From assembly GCA_019925105.1 (NCBI GenBank), contig JAHGAU010000022.1, forward strand, positions 744,001 to 808,000: a stretch of 64,000 nucleotides of DNA, read 5' to 3'. Below, piece after piece: positions 63,561-64,000 of this stretch. The notes beneath the pieces are model-generated. The model was not told where the DNA came from and did not search any database. It saw only the letters and a list, made by a program, of their open reading frames with translations. Every line of letters starts with the position of its first letter. Position 1 is the stretch's first letter. The DNA comes from Niebla homalea (lineage: Eukaryota > Ascomycota > Lecanoromycetes > Lecanorales > Ramalinaceae). The position numbers and the translations under genes are program-made.

Positions 63561-64000
63561 TATTTTTAAATAAATTAATTTAAAGACCTTTATAATTAAT
63601 AAGCTTAATCTCCGTTTAATTTACGCATTAAAATATTTATTAATATTTAATATTTTATTATATTATAAGTCTGATTTAATAAATACCGTTCCCGACGTAC
63701 TTTTACGATTAATTAATAATACGTAAAATTTATTTATAGAAATCGGAATTCTCGATAACGTAAATAATAGTAAATTAATTGCTTTCTATTATATTTATAT
63801 TTTAAAGGAATTTAAAGAGTAAATTAAAGAAGAATATATAAAAGATAAAATATAAATAAAATTATAGAAAGTTTTAATAATTGAAAAGAAACTAAATTTA
63901 TAAAATATAAAAATTAAATTACGCTTTATATTAAAGGACGGCCTTATTTATAACTTAAAATCCGTTAATTATCTATTATAATTATTTATATTTAATAAAC

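Larger units (their letters stand above)
58757..64000 (+). mobile_element. Second Ty3/Gypsy element, runs off the window
   Basis: Begins with a 166-bp LTR (58757-58922: TGTTATGTGC ... ATAGTAACA). The interior is RIP-mutated without usable frames. A Gypsy RT and RNase H are readable at about 62600-63560, in plus sense. The LTR is unrelated to that of the element at 49452, so this is a different Gypsy family. The 3' LTR and target duplication are outside the window. Confidence 0.8.

Noticed and set aside
1..64000. Mitochondrial or centromeric origin because of extreme AT content
   Set aside because: Nested nuclear retroelements with target duplications and a RIP pattern explain the composition; no mitochondrial genes, and centromere identity cannot be judged from sequence.

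Overview
The window looks like a transposon graveyard in the nuclear genome of a filamentous ascomycete (Pezizomycotina). Almost everything is extremely AT-rich and full of stop codons. Wherever two copies of one repeat can be aligned by eye, they differ mainly by C-to-T and G-to-A changes in CA/TG contexts (for example LTR starts TGTCAGACG and TATTAAACG). That is the footprint of repeat-induced point mutation (RIP). The species cannot be named from the sequence alone.

Layout. 1-3.6 kb is degenerate DNA with a few GC-richer, hAT-like tracts. A nearly unmutated solo LTR lies at 3612-3799 (target duplication GGATT). Repeat D copy 1 holds a Tc1/mariner-type element (4357-11831, TA duplication), which itself holds a Ty1/Copia element on the minus strand (4819-10384, 221-bp LTRs, duplication ATTTA). 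About 11.8-15.1 kb is the only GC-balanced island: two minisatellite arrays in opposite orientation (about 12.05-12.80 and 14.22-14.93 kb) flank a frameshifted gene (13155-13935, minus) for a SesA-type protein with a C-terminal sigma-like amyloid motif. From 15166 comes a second Copia copy, split by a 9.2-kb LTR element (15769-24950) and ending near 27.2 kb at repeat D copy 2. Repeat D copy 2 is split by a 5.8-kb LINE on the minus strand (27241-33051).

From 33602 a third, plus-strand Copia copy runs to 58368. It is interrupted by LINE copy 1 (36155-41974), a solo LTR (42012-42173) and LINE copy 2 (44393-57638). LINE copy 2 contains a complete Ty3/Gypsy element (49452-56845, 211-bp LTRs, duplication TATAT). 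A fourth Copia copy (58369 on, inverted) is cut by a second Gypsy element that starts at 58757 and leaves the window.

No intact transposon protein survives. Families were assigned from mutated but readable pol motifs and from exact insertion boundaries. The biologically interesting item is the SesA/sigma-motif gene, a candidate component of fungal NLR-controlled, amyloid-signalled cell death, stranded in a RIP desert and bounded by inverted minisatellites.
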